The notes below the pieces were generated by a model that saw nothing but the letters and a program-made list of their open reading frames with translations, had not been told where the DNA came from and ran no database searches. A stretch of 64,000 nucleotides of DNA from the NCBI RefSeq assembly GCF_014697415.1, contig NZ_JACJRT010000014.1, positions 124,001-188,000 on the forward strand, in the 5' to 3' direction. The position numbers and the translations under genes were made by a program. Positions 19,801 to 27,199 of the stretch are shown here, in pieces. Each line of letters opens with the position of its first letter. The first letter of the stretch is position 1. Source of the DNA: Cyanobium sp. FACHB-13342 (GTDB lineage Bacteria; Cyanobacteriota; Cyanobacteriia; PCC-6307; Cyanobiaceae).

Positions 19801-19930
19801 AAAGATCGACCGCATGATCCAGGAGAAGTCGAAGCTGGCCGAGGAGATCGTCGGCTCCGGCGAAGACTGGCTGGGCGGCCTCGACGTGGGCCAGCTCAAG
19901 GATCTGGTCACCCTCAGCGAGGAGGATTGA
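16811..19930 (+). CDS. SNF2/Rad54-family DNA helicase-like ATPase
   Basis: 1039 residues. The N-terminal 500 residues are the SNF2-associated bacterial region (SEVDLxEL-like, with repeated W-rich segments). A full SNF2 ATPase follows: DDMGLGKTIQ (Walker A, K579), VLLVAPTSVLTNW, DEAQAIKN (D675), LTGTPVENRVSELWALMDFL, LLFTQF, LSLKAGGVGLNLTRA and DRAYRIGQ. These enzymes translocate on double-stranded DNA and remodel protein-DNA complexes. In bacteria they are often paired with a SWIM zinc-finger protein, as here 155 bp downstream. ATG 16811 fits the family. Confidence 0.94.
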   Translation: MSLLHATWLFPPEGSGGRLFLWADTWRVATPAVPKLEAPEHPLALNEDDLATWLDDNGLWTEALRPARATLTLPSRSQAAKGRRTNASSWSGLPLQAGEPIPKQLEWWPWQVEGWALDSANAGEWLSQLPLAGEHPEMADELRWWSHLQRWALSLIARGRWLPQLEAGKARWLPLLNREDDRRRLEDLATGLPQVATCALAAGPMGDPSLACRRPGSGRLRVASLLEALLEGQLRAGFSPNPEGLDPLLAAWQKALGKGDGSLNLDEEELERLTIATHHWREGVAGKVEPARTCLELFTPAEGEELWDLHFGLQAEADPSLRVPAAAVWAAGDRGLQMGEIAVPQPSELLLEGMGRALTVFDPIERGLDSATPETMQLTPAEAFVLVRTGAHQLRDVGVGVILPPSLSGGLASRLGLSITAELPQKSRGFTLGESLEWSWEFMIGGVTLTLRDLERLQAKRSPLVQHKGAWIELRPADLRNAERFCGADPGLSLDDALRLTASDGDTFHRLPVHRFDAGPRLQAVLEQYHQQKAPDPLPAPPGFSGQLRPYQERGLGWLAFLHRFDQGACLADDMGLGKTIQLLAFLQHLKAEEELKRPVLLVAPTSVLTNWKREAHGFTPELSVREHYGPRRPSSPEALKKALKGVDLVLTSYGLLQRDSELLESIDWQGLVIDEAQAIKNPSAKQSQAARDLARPGRHSKGGSRFRIALTGTPVENRVSELWALMDFLNPKVLGDEPFFRQRYRLPIERYGDMASLRDLKARVGPFILRRLKTDKSIISDLPEKVELHEWVGLAPEQKKLYNRTVDESLDAIARAPLGQKHGQVLALLTKLKQICNHPALALKEDAEAVVAAGNGSFSSRSAKLQRLEEILEEVIEAGDRALLFTQFAEWGLLLQAHLQRKWRQEVPFLYGSTSKTERQAMVDRFQDDPRGPQLFLLSLKAGGVGLNLTRASHVFHIDRWWNPAVENQATDRAYRIGQQNRVLVHKFITSGSVEEKIDRMIQEKSKLAEEIVGSGEDWLGGLDVGQLKDLVTLSEED

Positions 19931-19994
19931 GGGATGGCCCCGTTCCCTGAACCCAGCGCGCAGCACCCAGCCCCATCCAGTAGCCGCTGTCCTC

Positions 19995-20019
19995 GATTCC
20001 GTACAGCCTGTACAGAATC
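19995..20019. promoter_or_regulatory. 25-bp near-perfect palindrome upstream of the SWIM gene
   Basis: Twelve-base arms (19995-20006 and 20008-20019) around a single central C, with one mismatch; the inner 13 bp GTACAGCCTGTAC is perfect. It sits 67 bp before the SWIM-protein start, in the 155-bp gap after the SNF2 gene. It is operator-like. No T-run follows, so it is not a terminator. It resembles the cyanobacterial LexA box in having two GTAC halves, but they are five bases apart rather than four. Confidence 0.5.
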
Positions 20020-20085
20020 CAGGAGGGTCCCGCTGGCACCCCCGCCCATCGCCCGCGTCAGCCATGGCCTCGGCGCCCTGATCCC

Positions 20086-20994
20086 ATGACCGTCACCCCC
20101 AGCACCTACGCGAGCGGCGCCATCACCACCCAGCTGGGCGAGCAGGGCCTGGCCCAGCAGCCCTGGTGGGTGGAGCAGTGGATGGAGCTGATCAACTCCT
20201 ACCGCTACAAAAAGCGGCTGGAACGGGCCTGGGAGTACGCCCGCTCCGGCAACGTCACCTCGATCCGCTTTGAGGGGCGGCGCGTGCATGCCCGGGTGCA
20301 GGGCACGGGCGAGGAGCCCTACAAGGTGAAGCTCTGGCTCGACGTGCTCAACGACGACGACTGGGGCTACGTGCTCGACGCCCTCACCCAGAAGGCCCGC
20401 TGGTCGGCCCAGCTGCTGGCCGGGGTGATGCCCCAGGACATCGAGCGGGCCTTCGCCGCCAGCGGCAAGCGCCTGTTTCCGTTCAAGCTGCAGGAGGTGC
20501 GCAGCGAGTGCAGCTGCCCCGACAAGGCCAACCCCTGCAAGCACGTCAGCGCGGTGTTCTACCTGATGGGCGACCGCTTCAGCGAAGACCCCTTCGTGCT
20601 GTTCCAGATGCGGGGACGCACCCGGGCCCAGCTGCTGGCCGACCTGGCCAAACGGCGGCGCCGGGCGTTGGCACGGCAGGCGAGGCAGGCTGCCGCCAAC
20701 AAGGGCTCGCAGCCAGTCGCCGAGGCCGCTCCGCACCCGGTGCATCCCGCCATCAAGGACCCGAACCGCTGGTGGCGCTACGGCGCGGCCCTCGATCCGG
20801 ATCTGGTGGTGATCACCCCGGCCCTGGAGGGCGAGTCGGGCCTCGATGCCGCCGGCCCCCTGCCCCTGGCCGAAGAGCCCCGCTTCCCCGAGGCCAACCA
20901 CCGCTTCCTCGAGCACCTCAAGGCCCAGGGCCAACAGATGGCGGCCCTGGCGATGGCCAAGGCCATGGGTCCGGCCGGCGGCGATGACAGCTGA
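20086..20994 (+). CDS. SWIM zinc-finger protein
   Basis: 302 residues. The SWIM motif is plain: CSCPDKANPCKH, a CxCx6CxH zinc site near residues 144-155, preceded by the ordinary SWIM-leading segment (RVHARVQGTGEEPYKVKLWLD). The N-terminal 140 residues and the C-terminal tail match the partner proteins found beside bacterial SNF2 ATPases. The role is thought to be DNA or protein binding that assists the helicase. The C-terminal part contains a basic linker (KRRRRALARQARQ). The stop overlaps the start of the next gene by 11 bp. Confidence 0.9.
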   Translation: MTVTPSTYASGAITTQLGEQGLAQQPWWVEQWMELINSYRYKKRLERAWEYARSGNVTSIRFEGRRVHARVQGTGEEPYKVKLWLDVLNDDDWGYVLDALTQKARWSAQLLAGVMPQDIERAFAASGKRLFPFKLQEVRSECSCPDKANPCKHVSAVFYLMGDRFSEDPFVLFQMRGRTRAQLLADLAKRRRRALARQARQAAANKGSQPVAEAAPHPVHPAIKDPNRWWRYGAALDPDLVVITPALEGESGLDAAGPLPLAEEPRFPEANHRFLEHLKAQGQQMAALAMAKAMGPAGGDDS

Positions 20995-21472
20995 ATGGCT
21001 GACGCCGGCGGCCCAGGCCACGGCAGCGTGCCTGCTCACCAGCCATGGGCGGGCCTTCGGCAGGCCCCTGATCGCCGGCCTGGCTGCCGACGCCCCACCC
21101 CAGCTGCTGGCCCAGGAGCTCTTCGCCAGCGACGCCGTGGTGCTGGCCCACGACGGCGCCGACCCGAGCAGCGATCCCGGCCCCCGGCTGATCTACGCCA
21201 ACCGGGCCGCCCTGAGGCTGTGGCAACGGCCCTGGGCGGCCATGGTGGGCATGCCCTCCAAACTCACGGCCGAACCCGCCGAGCGGGCCAGCCGCCGCCA
21301 GGCCCTGATCACGGCCCAGGCCCAGGACGGAATCGAGGGCTACCGGGGCATCCGCATCGACAGCCGCGGCCGCCGCTTCCAGATCGAGGGGGCCCGGCTC
21401 TGGACCCTGCGCGACAAAGCAGGCCAGCCCTGCGGCCAGGCCGCCCGCTTCAGCCGCTGGTGGCTGTTGTGA
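20984..21472 (+). CDS. MEKHLA-domain protein
   Basis: 162 residues from ATG 20984, which overlaps the end of the SWIM gene by 11 bp, so the two are probably co-translated. The PAS-like MEKHLA fold is indicated by VVLAHDGADP, LIYANRAALRLWQRPW, SKLTAEPAERASRR and GYRGIRIDSRGRRFQIEGARLW. In plants MEKHLA is found in HD-ZIP III transcription factors; in bacteria it occurs alone and its ligand is unknown. No DNA-binding domain is present. Confidence 0.82.
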   Translation: MTAEWLTPAAQATAACLLTSHGRAFGRPLIAGLAADAPPQLLAQELFASDAVVLAHDGADPSSDPGPRLIYANRAALRLWQRPWAAMVGMPSKLTAEPAERASRRQALITAQAQDGIEGYRGIRIDSRGRRFQIEGARLWTLRDKAGQPCGQAARFSRWWLL

Positions 21473-21485
21473 TCACCGGCCCGCC

Positions 21486-21950
21486 GTGATCGCCACCATC
21501 CCAGCGCCGCCGCCCCAGCTGCCCGCCGAGCTGCGTCCGGTCGTCACCACCCTCCAGCAGCGGGGGTTTCAGGTGCGGCTGGCCCCGCCACCGGTGCGCG
21601 GCGCCTACGGCCTGTTCCAGGCCAAAACCCGCACCCTCTGGATCGCGCCGGTGGCCTTCGACCTGGGCATCGGCCGCCAGGTGTTCCTGCATGAGGCGAT
21701 CCACGCGGCCCAGAGCTGCCCCACCGGCGTGCTGCGCCCCCTCGGCTGGACCGTCCAGCTCAACCCGGCGGTGGAGCAGGAGATCGGCGGCATCCTCACC
21801 ACCCGCTACCACCACGGCAAGCGGGAGCTGGAGCGGGAGGCCTTCAGCGTGCAGGGCCATCCCGACGCCATCCCCCGGGTGATCGCGGCCCTGAAGCAGC
21901 GCTGCCGGTTGGCCGCACCAAGCAGTGGTGCCAACCGAACGAAGCCGTGA
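21486..21950 (+). CDS. Small protein with an HExxH metallopeptidase-like motif
   Basis: 154 residues from GTG 21486; no ATG lies in frame before the conserved part. A short helix carries FLHEAIHAAQSC, an HExxH zinc motif, and a downstream EQEIGGILTTRYHHGKRELEREAF could supply a third ligand. It is too short for a standard zinc protease and no named family was recognised; cyanobacterial homologues of this kind are usually annotated hypothetical. It starts 13 bp after the MEKHLA gene, continuing the same unit. Confidence 0.75.
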   Translation: MIATIPAPPPQLPAELRPVVTTLQQRGFQVRLAPPPVRGAYGLFQAKTRTLWIAPVAFDLGIGRQVFLHEAIHAAQSCPTGVLRPLGWTVQLNPAVEQEIGGILTTRYHHGKRELEREAFSVQGHPDAIPRVIAALKQRCRLAAPSSGANRTKP

Positions 21951-22032
21951 GGGCCGTACCCGAACGGGCGGTCTGCACCCTCTTGGAGCCCAGCCGGCCG
22001 CAACACAGTGGCTGTGTTCCGGAGACCCTCCG

Positions 22033-22482
22033 ATGCCCACCCTGCGCCACTCCCCCTTCGATCTGCTCCGCAGCGATCTGATCCGTAGCGATCTGCTCGA
22101 ATCCGATCTGTTCCAGAAGCTCGAACATCAACTGCGTTCAGCCAAACCCCAGAGCGGCGAGCGGGTCCCCGCCGCCGACGTGCACGACGGCCCCGAGGCC
22201 TACACCATCACCTTGGAACTGCCGGGGGTCGACAAGGCCTCGATCGACGTCAAGGCCACCGACCGCACCCTGGTGATCAGCGCGGAACGCCAGCCCAGCC
22301 CAACCGCCCCCCAGGCTGCCTTGATCAGCGAGATCCGCTACGGCACCTGGAGCCGCAGCTTCCGCTTCCCCGGTGGCATCCAGCGCGAAGGCCTCGAAGC
22401 CCACTACCGCGACGGCGTGCTCACCGTCACCGCCCCCAAAGCCCAAACCACCACCACCGTGCAGGTGCAGGTGGAGGACTGA
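22033..22482 (+). CDS. Small heat shock protein, Hsp20/alpha-crystallin family
   Basis: 149 residues from ATG 22033. Small heat shock proteins hold unfolding proteins in an ATP-independent way. The alpha-crystallin domain (about 48-145) is clear: VPAADVHDGPEAYTITLELP, SIDVKATDRTLVISAER, RSFRFPGGI, and the closing AHYRDGVLTVTAPKA. The N-terminal arm is built from four copies of a five-residue unit (see the repeat at 22060-22119). An intrinsic terminator follows 39 bp after the stop, so the gene ends a transcription unit. No CIRCE-type inverted repeat was seen upstream. Confidence 0.93.
   Translation: MPTLRHSPFDLLRSDLIRSDLLESDLFQKLEHQLRSAKPQSGERVPAADVHDGPEAYTITLELPGVDKASIDVKATDRTLVISAERQPSPTAPQAALISEIRYGTWSRSFRFPGGIQREGLEAHYRDGVLTVTAPKAQTTTTVQVQVED
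22060..22119 (+). repeat. Four tandem 15-bp units in the Hsp20 N-terminus
   Basis: Units start at 22060, 22075, 22090 and 22105, each beginning GATCTG and encoding a D-L-L/I-x-S-like pentapeptide. The third and fourth units have drifted. Repeat number would set the length of the disordered oligomerisation arm. Confidence 0.7.
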
Positions 22483-22521
22483 TCAGGACCGGACCCAGCG
22501 GACACGAGAGACGAGAACCCC

Positions 22522-22550
22522 AGGCCTGGCCCCGTGCCGGGCCTTTTTTT
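22522..22550 (+). terminator. Rho-independent terminator after hsp20
   Basis: A nine-base stem (one G-U) with a CCCGT loop, rich in G and C, is followed by seven T. It lies 39 bp after the Hsp20 stop and 40 bp before the next start. Confidence 0.85.
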
Positions 22551-22589
22551 GGGCGAAGGTTCCTCCTATCATCAGCGGGTCTGAGACTT

Positions 22590-25376
22590 GTGGGCCCAAT
22601 CAATTGGTTCAACCGCTGGCCTGAACAGCAGGCTCGAGTCGTGCGTTGGACCCTACTGCTCGCCTGGCTGGGCCTGATCGCCCTGTTGCTGAAGCCAGAA
22701 CTGGGCCCCGCCTACGGCTCCACCGTCTGCCGAGAGTCGACCATCTGCCGTCCCGGCATCGGCAACGACCTCTTCTGGAATATCGGCCTGCCGCTGGTGA
22801 TCCTGGTGGTGTACCTCAGCCATGAACTCTGGCGGCGCATCTGCCCGCTGTCATTTGTCTCCCAGCTGTTCAGGGCCCTGGGCTGGCAGCGCACGGTGCT
22901 GAACCGCGCCGGCAAACCCCAGGTGGCGGCCATCTCGGAGTCGTCCTGGCTGGCGCGCCACCACATCCAGCTGCAGTGGGGTCTGCTGATCGCCGGCCTG
23001 AGCCTGCGGCTACTGATCGCCAACAGCAACGGGCTGATCCTGGCCCTGCTGTTTGCGGCAGCCCTGCTGGCCGCCCTGATCAGCGGCTGGGCCTACGGCG
23101 GCAAGACCTTCTGCCAATACCTCTGTCCGTTCGCTCCGGCCCAGAAGATCCTCAGCGGACCGCGCAGCCTGCTCAGCTCCCAGGCCCACCTCGGCGGCGG
23201 CAGCAAGACGACCCAGTCGATGTGCCGCACGGTGGGAGCCCAGGGCCAGGAGATCAGCACCTGCGTGGCCTGCGCCAAACCCTGCTTCGACATCGACGCC
23301 GAGCGCACCTACTGGCAGAGCCTGAGCGGCCAGCGGGGCATGGCCTGGGCCTGGTACTCCTATCCAGGCCTAATCCTGGCGTTCTTTCTGCTGATCCAGA
23401 GCTACGCCCCGGCCGGGGCCAGCGACCATGGAATCGATTACCTGACGAGCAATCTGTTCACCTACGACGGCCGCCTGGCGGCCATGGCCTGGCAATCCCT
23501 GCTGCCGGCGGGCTGGCCCCAACTGCCGCGGATCCTGGCCATCCCAGCCCTGCTCAGCGCTGGGGGCGTGGCATCGGAACGGCTGTTCCACCAGATCGAG
23601 CGGCTGCAACGGCACCGGCTCAGGGCCGCCAGCCCCGAACTGGCGAAGGAGCGGGCGATCCACCGCACCCGACTGCTGGCCACCTTCACAGCGATCAACA
23701 CCTACTTCTTCTTCAAGGGCAACCTGCTCGACAGCGGCGGAACGCTGTTGTCGCTCGAGCTGCAACTGCTGGTCGTGGCGATCAGCTCCGTTTGGCTCTA
23801 TCGCAGCTGGGATCGCGACCGCGGCCTCTACGAACGGGAAAACACCAGCACCAGCCTGCGCAAACGCCTGGCCAAGCTCGGGGCGGAACTGCACCCGCTG
23901 CTGGCCGGGCGCCAACTGGAGGATCTCAACCCGGGTGAGGTGTTCGTGCTGGCCAATGCCCTGCCGGTGCAGGAAACCTCCCAACGCCAGAGCATCTATC
24001 TCGATGTGCTTCGGGATCTGATCAGCCAGGGGCGCCTGGATCGCACCGCTTCCCTCAAGACCCTGAGCGACCTGCGCACCAGCCTGAGGCTCACTGATGC
24101 CGATCACCAGAGCGCCCTGGAGATCCTTACCAGCGAAGACGCCCGGCTCACCAGCCTGAGCCCCGAGGCTCTGGCCGGCCTAAGCCTCTGCCGCAACGCT
24201 GCCGCCCAGGAGATCGAAGATCTGCTGCTGCTGAGCGGATCCACGGTGCTGCACCTAGATGGCCTGGATGCCTACGGCCGCGGGCGGCTCGAGCGCATCC
24301 AGATCGAGAGTGGTCTCGATGACGACAGCTGGGCCCAGCTGCTGAACGACTTCGGCCCCGGATCCCAATTCGGCGAACGGCAGCTCAGCCAGCGATTGCA
24401 GCTCGTGAACCAGGCCATGGCCCGCAGGGAGAGCCTGGCCGAATTGAACCGGCGGTTGCCCCTGGCCGCGCCGCTGGTGCTCAGCCTCGACCGCCAGATC
24501 GCCCGTTTCCTGCCCGACCTGGTAGCCCTGATCCGCAGCGGTCTTACCGCCCCAGGGGAGCAACGGCCCGATGAAGCCTGCCTGGCCCTGCTGCGCAGCC
24601 TCTCCCCCAACGTGATGGCCTGCCTCGCCAGTGAGGATGGCACCACCACGGCGATCACCACCTGGCTCGATGGGATCGAAACGAAATTACCCAGCATCTC
24701 CCCCCTGCCGGAAGCGGCGGCGGTGCTTGAGGGGCTCTGGCTGGATACCGACCCCTACGTGGCGCTCTGGGCCCTGATGGTGCTGCGCCAGGTTGACAGC
24801 AGGCAGGCCGAACGAATGCTGCAAACGCCCCGCACCGGGCTGCCGTCCAGCAGGGCGCTGAAGGGCTTTCTGGAGGGTGAACAGCTGGCGAGCATCGAGA
24901 TCCTTGCCGCGATCGCAGACCAGCCCCTGATCCAGCGCCTCGAACCCGGCGCCCTAGTGGACCTAGATCGCCTCTGCAACCTGCGGCAGTGGCGCCAAGG
25001 AGATCCGATCGAGCGCCCTGCCGGTGGGGTACTAATTCTTCTCGCTGGCAGCTGCGAGCAACGCCAGAGCCTGGTGCCGGGGTCAGCGCCAAAAACAATC
25101 GCCGAACATGGCAGCGGCACCATTTTGGGGCTGGCCGATTATTTCGGTGAGCACAAGAGCGGCGTGCAGGCCAAGCTTGTGGCCACTGCCCAGGGCTGCA
25201 GCGCCCTGGTGTTCAGCCGCACCGGTTTCCGTGAACTCCTCGATGTGTCGCCGATCTTCGAGCAGGCGCTCATCCGCGAATTGGCCTCGCAGTGTGAAAC
25301 CCTGCAGCGCTCTCTCCAGGCCAAACGGCAGCAACAGCAGCATCAGCGCATGCGGCGCATGAGCACAGAAAACTGA
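22590..25376 (+). CDS. Membrane Fe-S protein (NapH/NosR-like) with C-terminal CNMP-like domain
   Basis: 928 residues from GTG 22590. The N-terminal half has about six membrane helices. Its cysteine motifs resemble NapH/NosR/RdxA-type 4Fe-4S membrane proteins: RRICPLSF, CQYLCPFAPAQKIL, and a C-x2-C-x3-C set in STCVACAKPCFDID. Residues about 410-790 are a helical, Leu-rich region without recognised motifs. Residues about 795-905 look like a cyclic-nucleotide-binding fold (ILLAGSCEQRQ, ILGLADYFGEH, FSRTGFRELLDVSPIFEQALIREL), but the phosphate-binding Glu/Arg pair is not preserved. A Gln-rich coil ends the protein. It probably moves electrons in the membrane; partner and donor are unknown. Confidence 0.8.
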   Translation: MGPINWFNRWPEQQARVVRWTLLLAWLGLIALLLKPELGPAYGSTVCRESTICRPGIGNDLFWNIGLPLVILVVYLSHELWRRICPLSFVSQLFRALGWQRTVLNRAGKPQVAAISESSWLARHHIQLQWGLLIAGLSLRLLIANSNGLILALLFAAALLAALISGWAYGGKTFCQYLCPFAPAQKILSGPRSLLSSQAHLGGGSKTTQSMCRTVGAQGQEISTCVACAKPCFDIDAERTYWQSLSGQRGMAWAWYSYPGLILAFFLLIQSYAPAGASDHGIDYLTSNLFTYDGRLAAMAWQSLLPAGWPQLPRILAIPALLSAGGVASERLFHQIERLQRHRLRAASPELAKERAIHRTRLLATFTAINTYFFFKGNLLDSGGTLLSLELQLLVVAISSVWLYRSWDRDRGLYERENTSTSLRKRLAKLGAELHPLLAGRQLEDLNPGEVFVLANALPVQETSQRQSIYLDVLRDLISQGRLDRTASLKTLSDLRTSLRLTDADHQSALEILTSEDARLTSLSPEALAGLSLCRNAAAQEIEDLLLLSGSTVLHLDGLDAYGRGRLERIQIESGLDDDSWAQLLNDFGPGSQFGERQLSQRLQLVNQAMARRESLAELNRRLPLAAPLVLSLDRQIARFLPDLVALIRSGLTAPGEQRPDEACLALLRSLSPNVMACLASEDGTTTAITTWLDGIETKLPSISPLPEAAAVLEGLWLDTDPYVALWALMVLRQVDSRQAERMLQTPRTGLPSSRALKGFLEGEQLASIEILAAIADQPLIQRLEPGALVDLDRLCNLRQWRQGDPIERPAGGVLILLAGSCEQRQSLVPGSAPKTIAEHGSGTILGLADYFGEHKSGVQAKLVATAQGCSALVFSRTGFRELLDVSPIFEQALIRELASQCETLQRSLQAKRQQQQHQRMRRMSTEN

Positions 25377-25426
25377 CCAAGGTTTTAACGGCCCTCCCTA
25401 GAGTTGCCGCCAACGCCAGACGTCCC

Positions 25427-27199
25427 ATGACAGCGAGCGCAACGGCCAGCGGCACCCCAGCCTCCGCGCCACCCCGGCTCACCCTGCAGTGCGAGGCGAT
25501 CGGGCCCGACACCACCACGATCCGCTCGCTCGACTGGGACCGCAGCCGCTTCGACATCGAATTCGGCCTGCGCAACGGCACCACGTACAACAGCTTCTTG
25601 GTGCGGGGCGAACGCACCGCCCTGATCGACACCAGCCACCTCAAATTTGAAAGCACCTGGCTGCCGCTGCTGCAGGAGCAGATCGATCCCCAAGCGATCG
25701 ACTACTTGATCGTCAGCCACACCGAACCGGACCACTCCGGCCTGATCGGCCATCTGCTCGACCTCAACCCCGAGATCGAGATCGTGGGCTCCAAGGTGGC
25801 GATCCAGTTCCTGGAAAATCAGGTGCACCGCCCCTTCAACAGCCGGGCGGTGAAGAGCGGTGAAGAGCTCGACCTAGGCACCAACCCCACCAGTGGCGTG
25901 CAGCACCGCTTCGAGTTTCTCAGCGCACCCAACCTGCACTGGCCGGACACGATCTTCTCCTTCGACCACGGCACCGGCATCCTTTACACCTGCGACGCCT
26001 TCGGCCTGCACTACTGCTCCGAGGAGCTGTTCGACGCCGATCCGGGTGCCATCGCCCCCGATTTCCGCTTCTACTACGACTGCCTGATGGGGCCGAACGC
26101 CCGCAGCGTGCTGCAGGCGTTGAAGCGCATGGATGCCCTGCCGCCCATCACCACCGTAGCCGTGGGCCATGGTCCGCTGCTCCGCCATCACCTGGGGCTC
26201 TGGCTCGGCGACTATCGCGACTGGAGCAGCGACCGCAGCGGTGGCGAGGCCTACGCCGCCGTTTGCTATGTGAGCCAATACGGCTTCTGCGACCGGCTCA
26301 GCCAGGCCATCGCCCGCGGCATCGGCAAGGCCGGCGCGCAGGTGCAGCTGGTGGATCTGCGGGCCACCGACGCCCAGGAGCTCTCCGCCCTGATCGGCGA
26401 GGCCAGCGCCGTGGTGGTGCCCACCTGGCCGGCCAGCCCCGATGCGGAGCTGCAGGCTTCGATCGGCACCCTGCTGGCGGCCCTCAAGCCCAAGCAGTGG
26501 GTGGGCAGCTACGACGCCTTCGGCGGCGACGACGAGCCAATCGACACCGTGGCCGGCCAGCTGCGCAGCCTCGGCCAGAAGAGCGCCTTTGAACCGTTGC
26601 GGATTCGCCAGGTGCCCCTCGGCCCCGATTACCAGCGCTGCGAGGAGGCCGGCACCGACCTGGGCCAGCTGCTCACCAAGGCGAAGACGATCGCCGCCAT
26701 GAAGGCCCTCGACGGCGACCTCGACAAGGCCCTGGGCCGCCTGTCCGGCGGGCTCTATGTGGTGACAGCCCGCCAGGACACGCCCGAGGGCAGCCGCAGC
26801 TCGGCCATGGTGGCCAGCTGGGTGAGCCAGGCCAGTTTCGATCCCCCCGGCCTCACCGTGGCCGTGGCGAAGGACCGGGCCATCGAAGCCCTGATGCAGG
26901 TGGGGGATCGCTTCGTGCTCAACATCCTGCGGGAGGACAACCACCAGGACCTGCTGCGCCACTTCCTCAAGCGCTTCCCCCCCGGCGCCGACCGCTTTGC
27001 CGGGGTGGCCACCCTGGAGGGCGCCGCCGCCGGCGGCCCGGTGCTGGGGGATGCCCTGGCCTTTCTCGGCTGCCGCGTGGTGCAGCGACTGGAGGGGCCC
27101 GACCACTGGATCATCTACGCCGAAGTGGAGCAGGGCAACGTGGCCGACACCGAGGCCAGCACCGCCGTGCACCACCGCAAAGTGGGGAACCACTACTGA
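25427..27199 (+). CDS. flv3: Flavodiiron protein, Flv3-like (canonical iron ligands)
   Basis: 590 residues with the three domains of cyanobacterial flavodiiron proteins. They are a metallo-beta-lactamase domain (about 35-265), a flavodoxin domain (about 275-415) and a C-terminal flavin-reductase domain (about 430-590). The diiron ligands H98, E100, D102 and H103 are present in SHTEPDHSG, and later D and H ligands are visible in YTCDAFGLHYC and VGHGPLL. Flv1/Flv3 heterodimers reduce O2 to water on the acceptor side of photosystem I. Its stop shares a base with the next gene's start. Confidence 0.93.
   Translation: MTASATASGTPASAPPRLTLQCEAIGPDTTTIRSLDWDRSRFDIEFGLRNGTTYNSFLVRGERTALIDTSHLKFESTWLPLLQEQIDPQAIDYLIVSHTEPDHSGLIGHLLDLNPEIEIVGSKVAIQFLENQVHRPFNSRAVKSGEELDLGTNPTSGVQHRFEFLSAPNLHWPDTIFSFDHGTGILYTCDAFGLHYCSEELFDADPGAIAPDFRFYYDCLMGPNARSVLQALKRMDALPPITTVAVGHGPLLRHHLGLWLGDYRDWSSDRSGGEAYAAVCYVSQYGFCDRLSQAIARGIGKAGAQVQLVDLRATDAQELSALIGEASAVVVPTWPASPDAELQASIGTLLAALKPKQWVGSYDAFGGDDEPIDTVAGQLRSLGQKSAFEPLRIRQVPLGPDYQRCEEAGTDLGQLLTKAKTIAAMKALDGDLDKALGRLSGGLYVVTARQDTPEGSRSSAMVASWVSQASFDPPGLTVAVAKDRAIEALMQVGDRFVLNILREDNHQDLLRHFLKRFPPGADRFAGVATLEGAAAGGPVLGDALAFLGCRVVQRLEGPDHWIIYAEVEQGNVADTEASTAVHHRKVGNHY

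Noticed and set aside
19995-20019. LexA box
   Set aside because: The two GTAC halves are five bases apart, but the cyanobacterial LexA consensus as I recall it has four, so only a generic operator is called.
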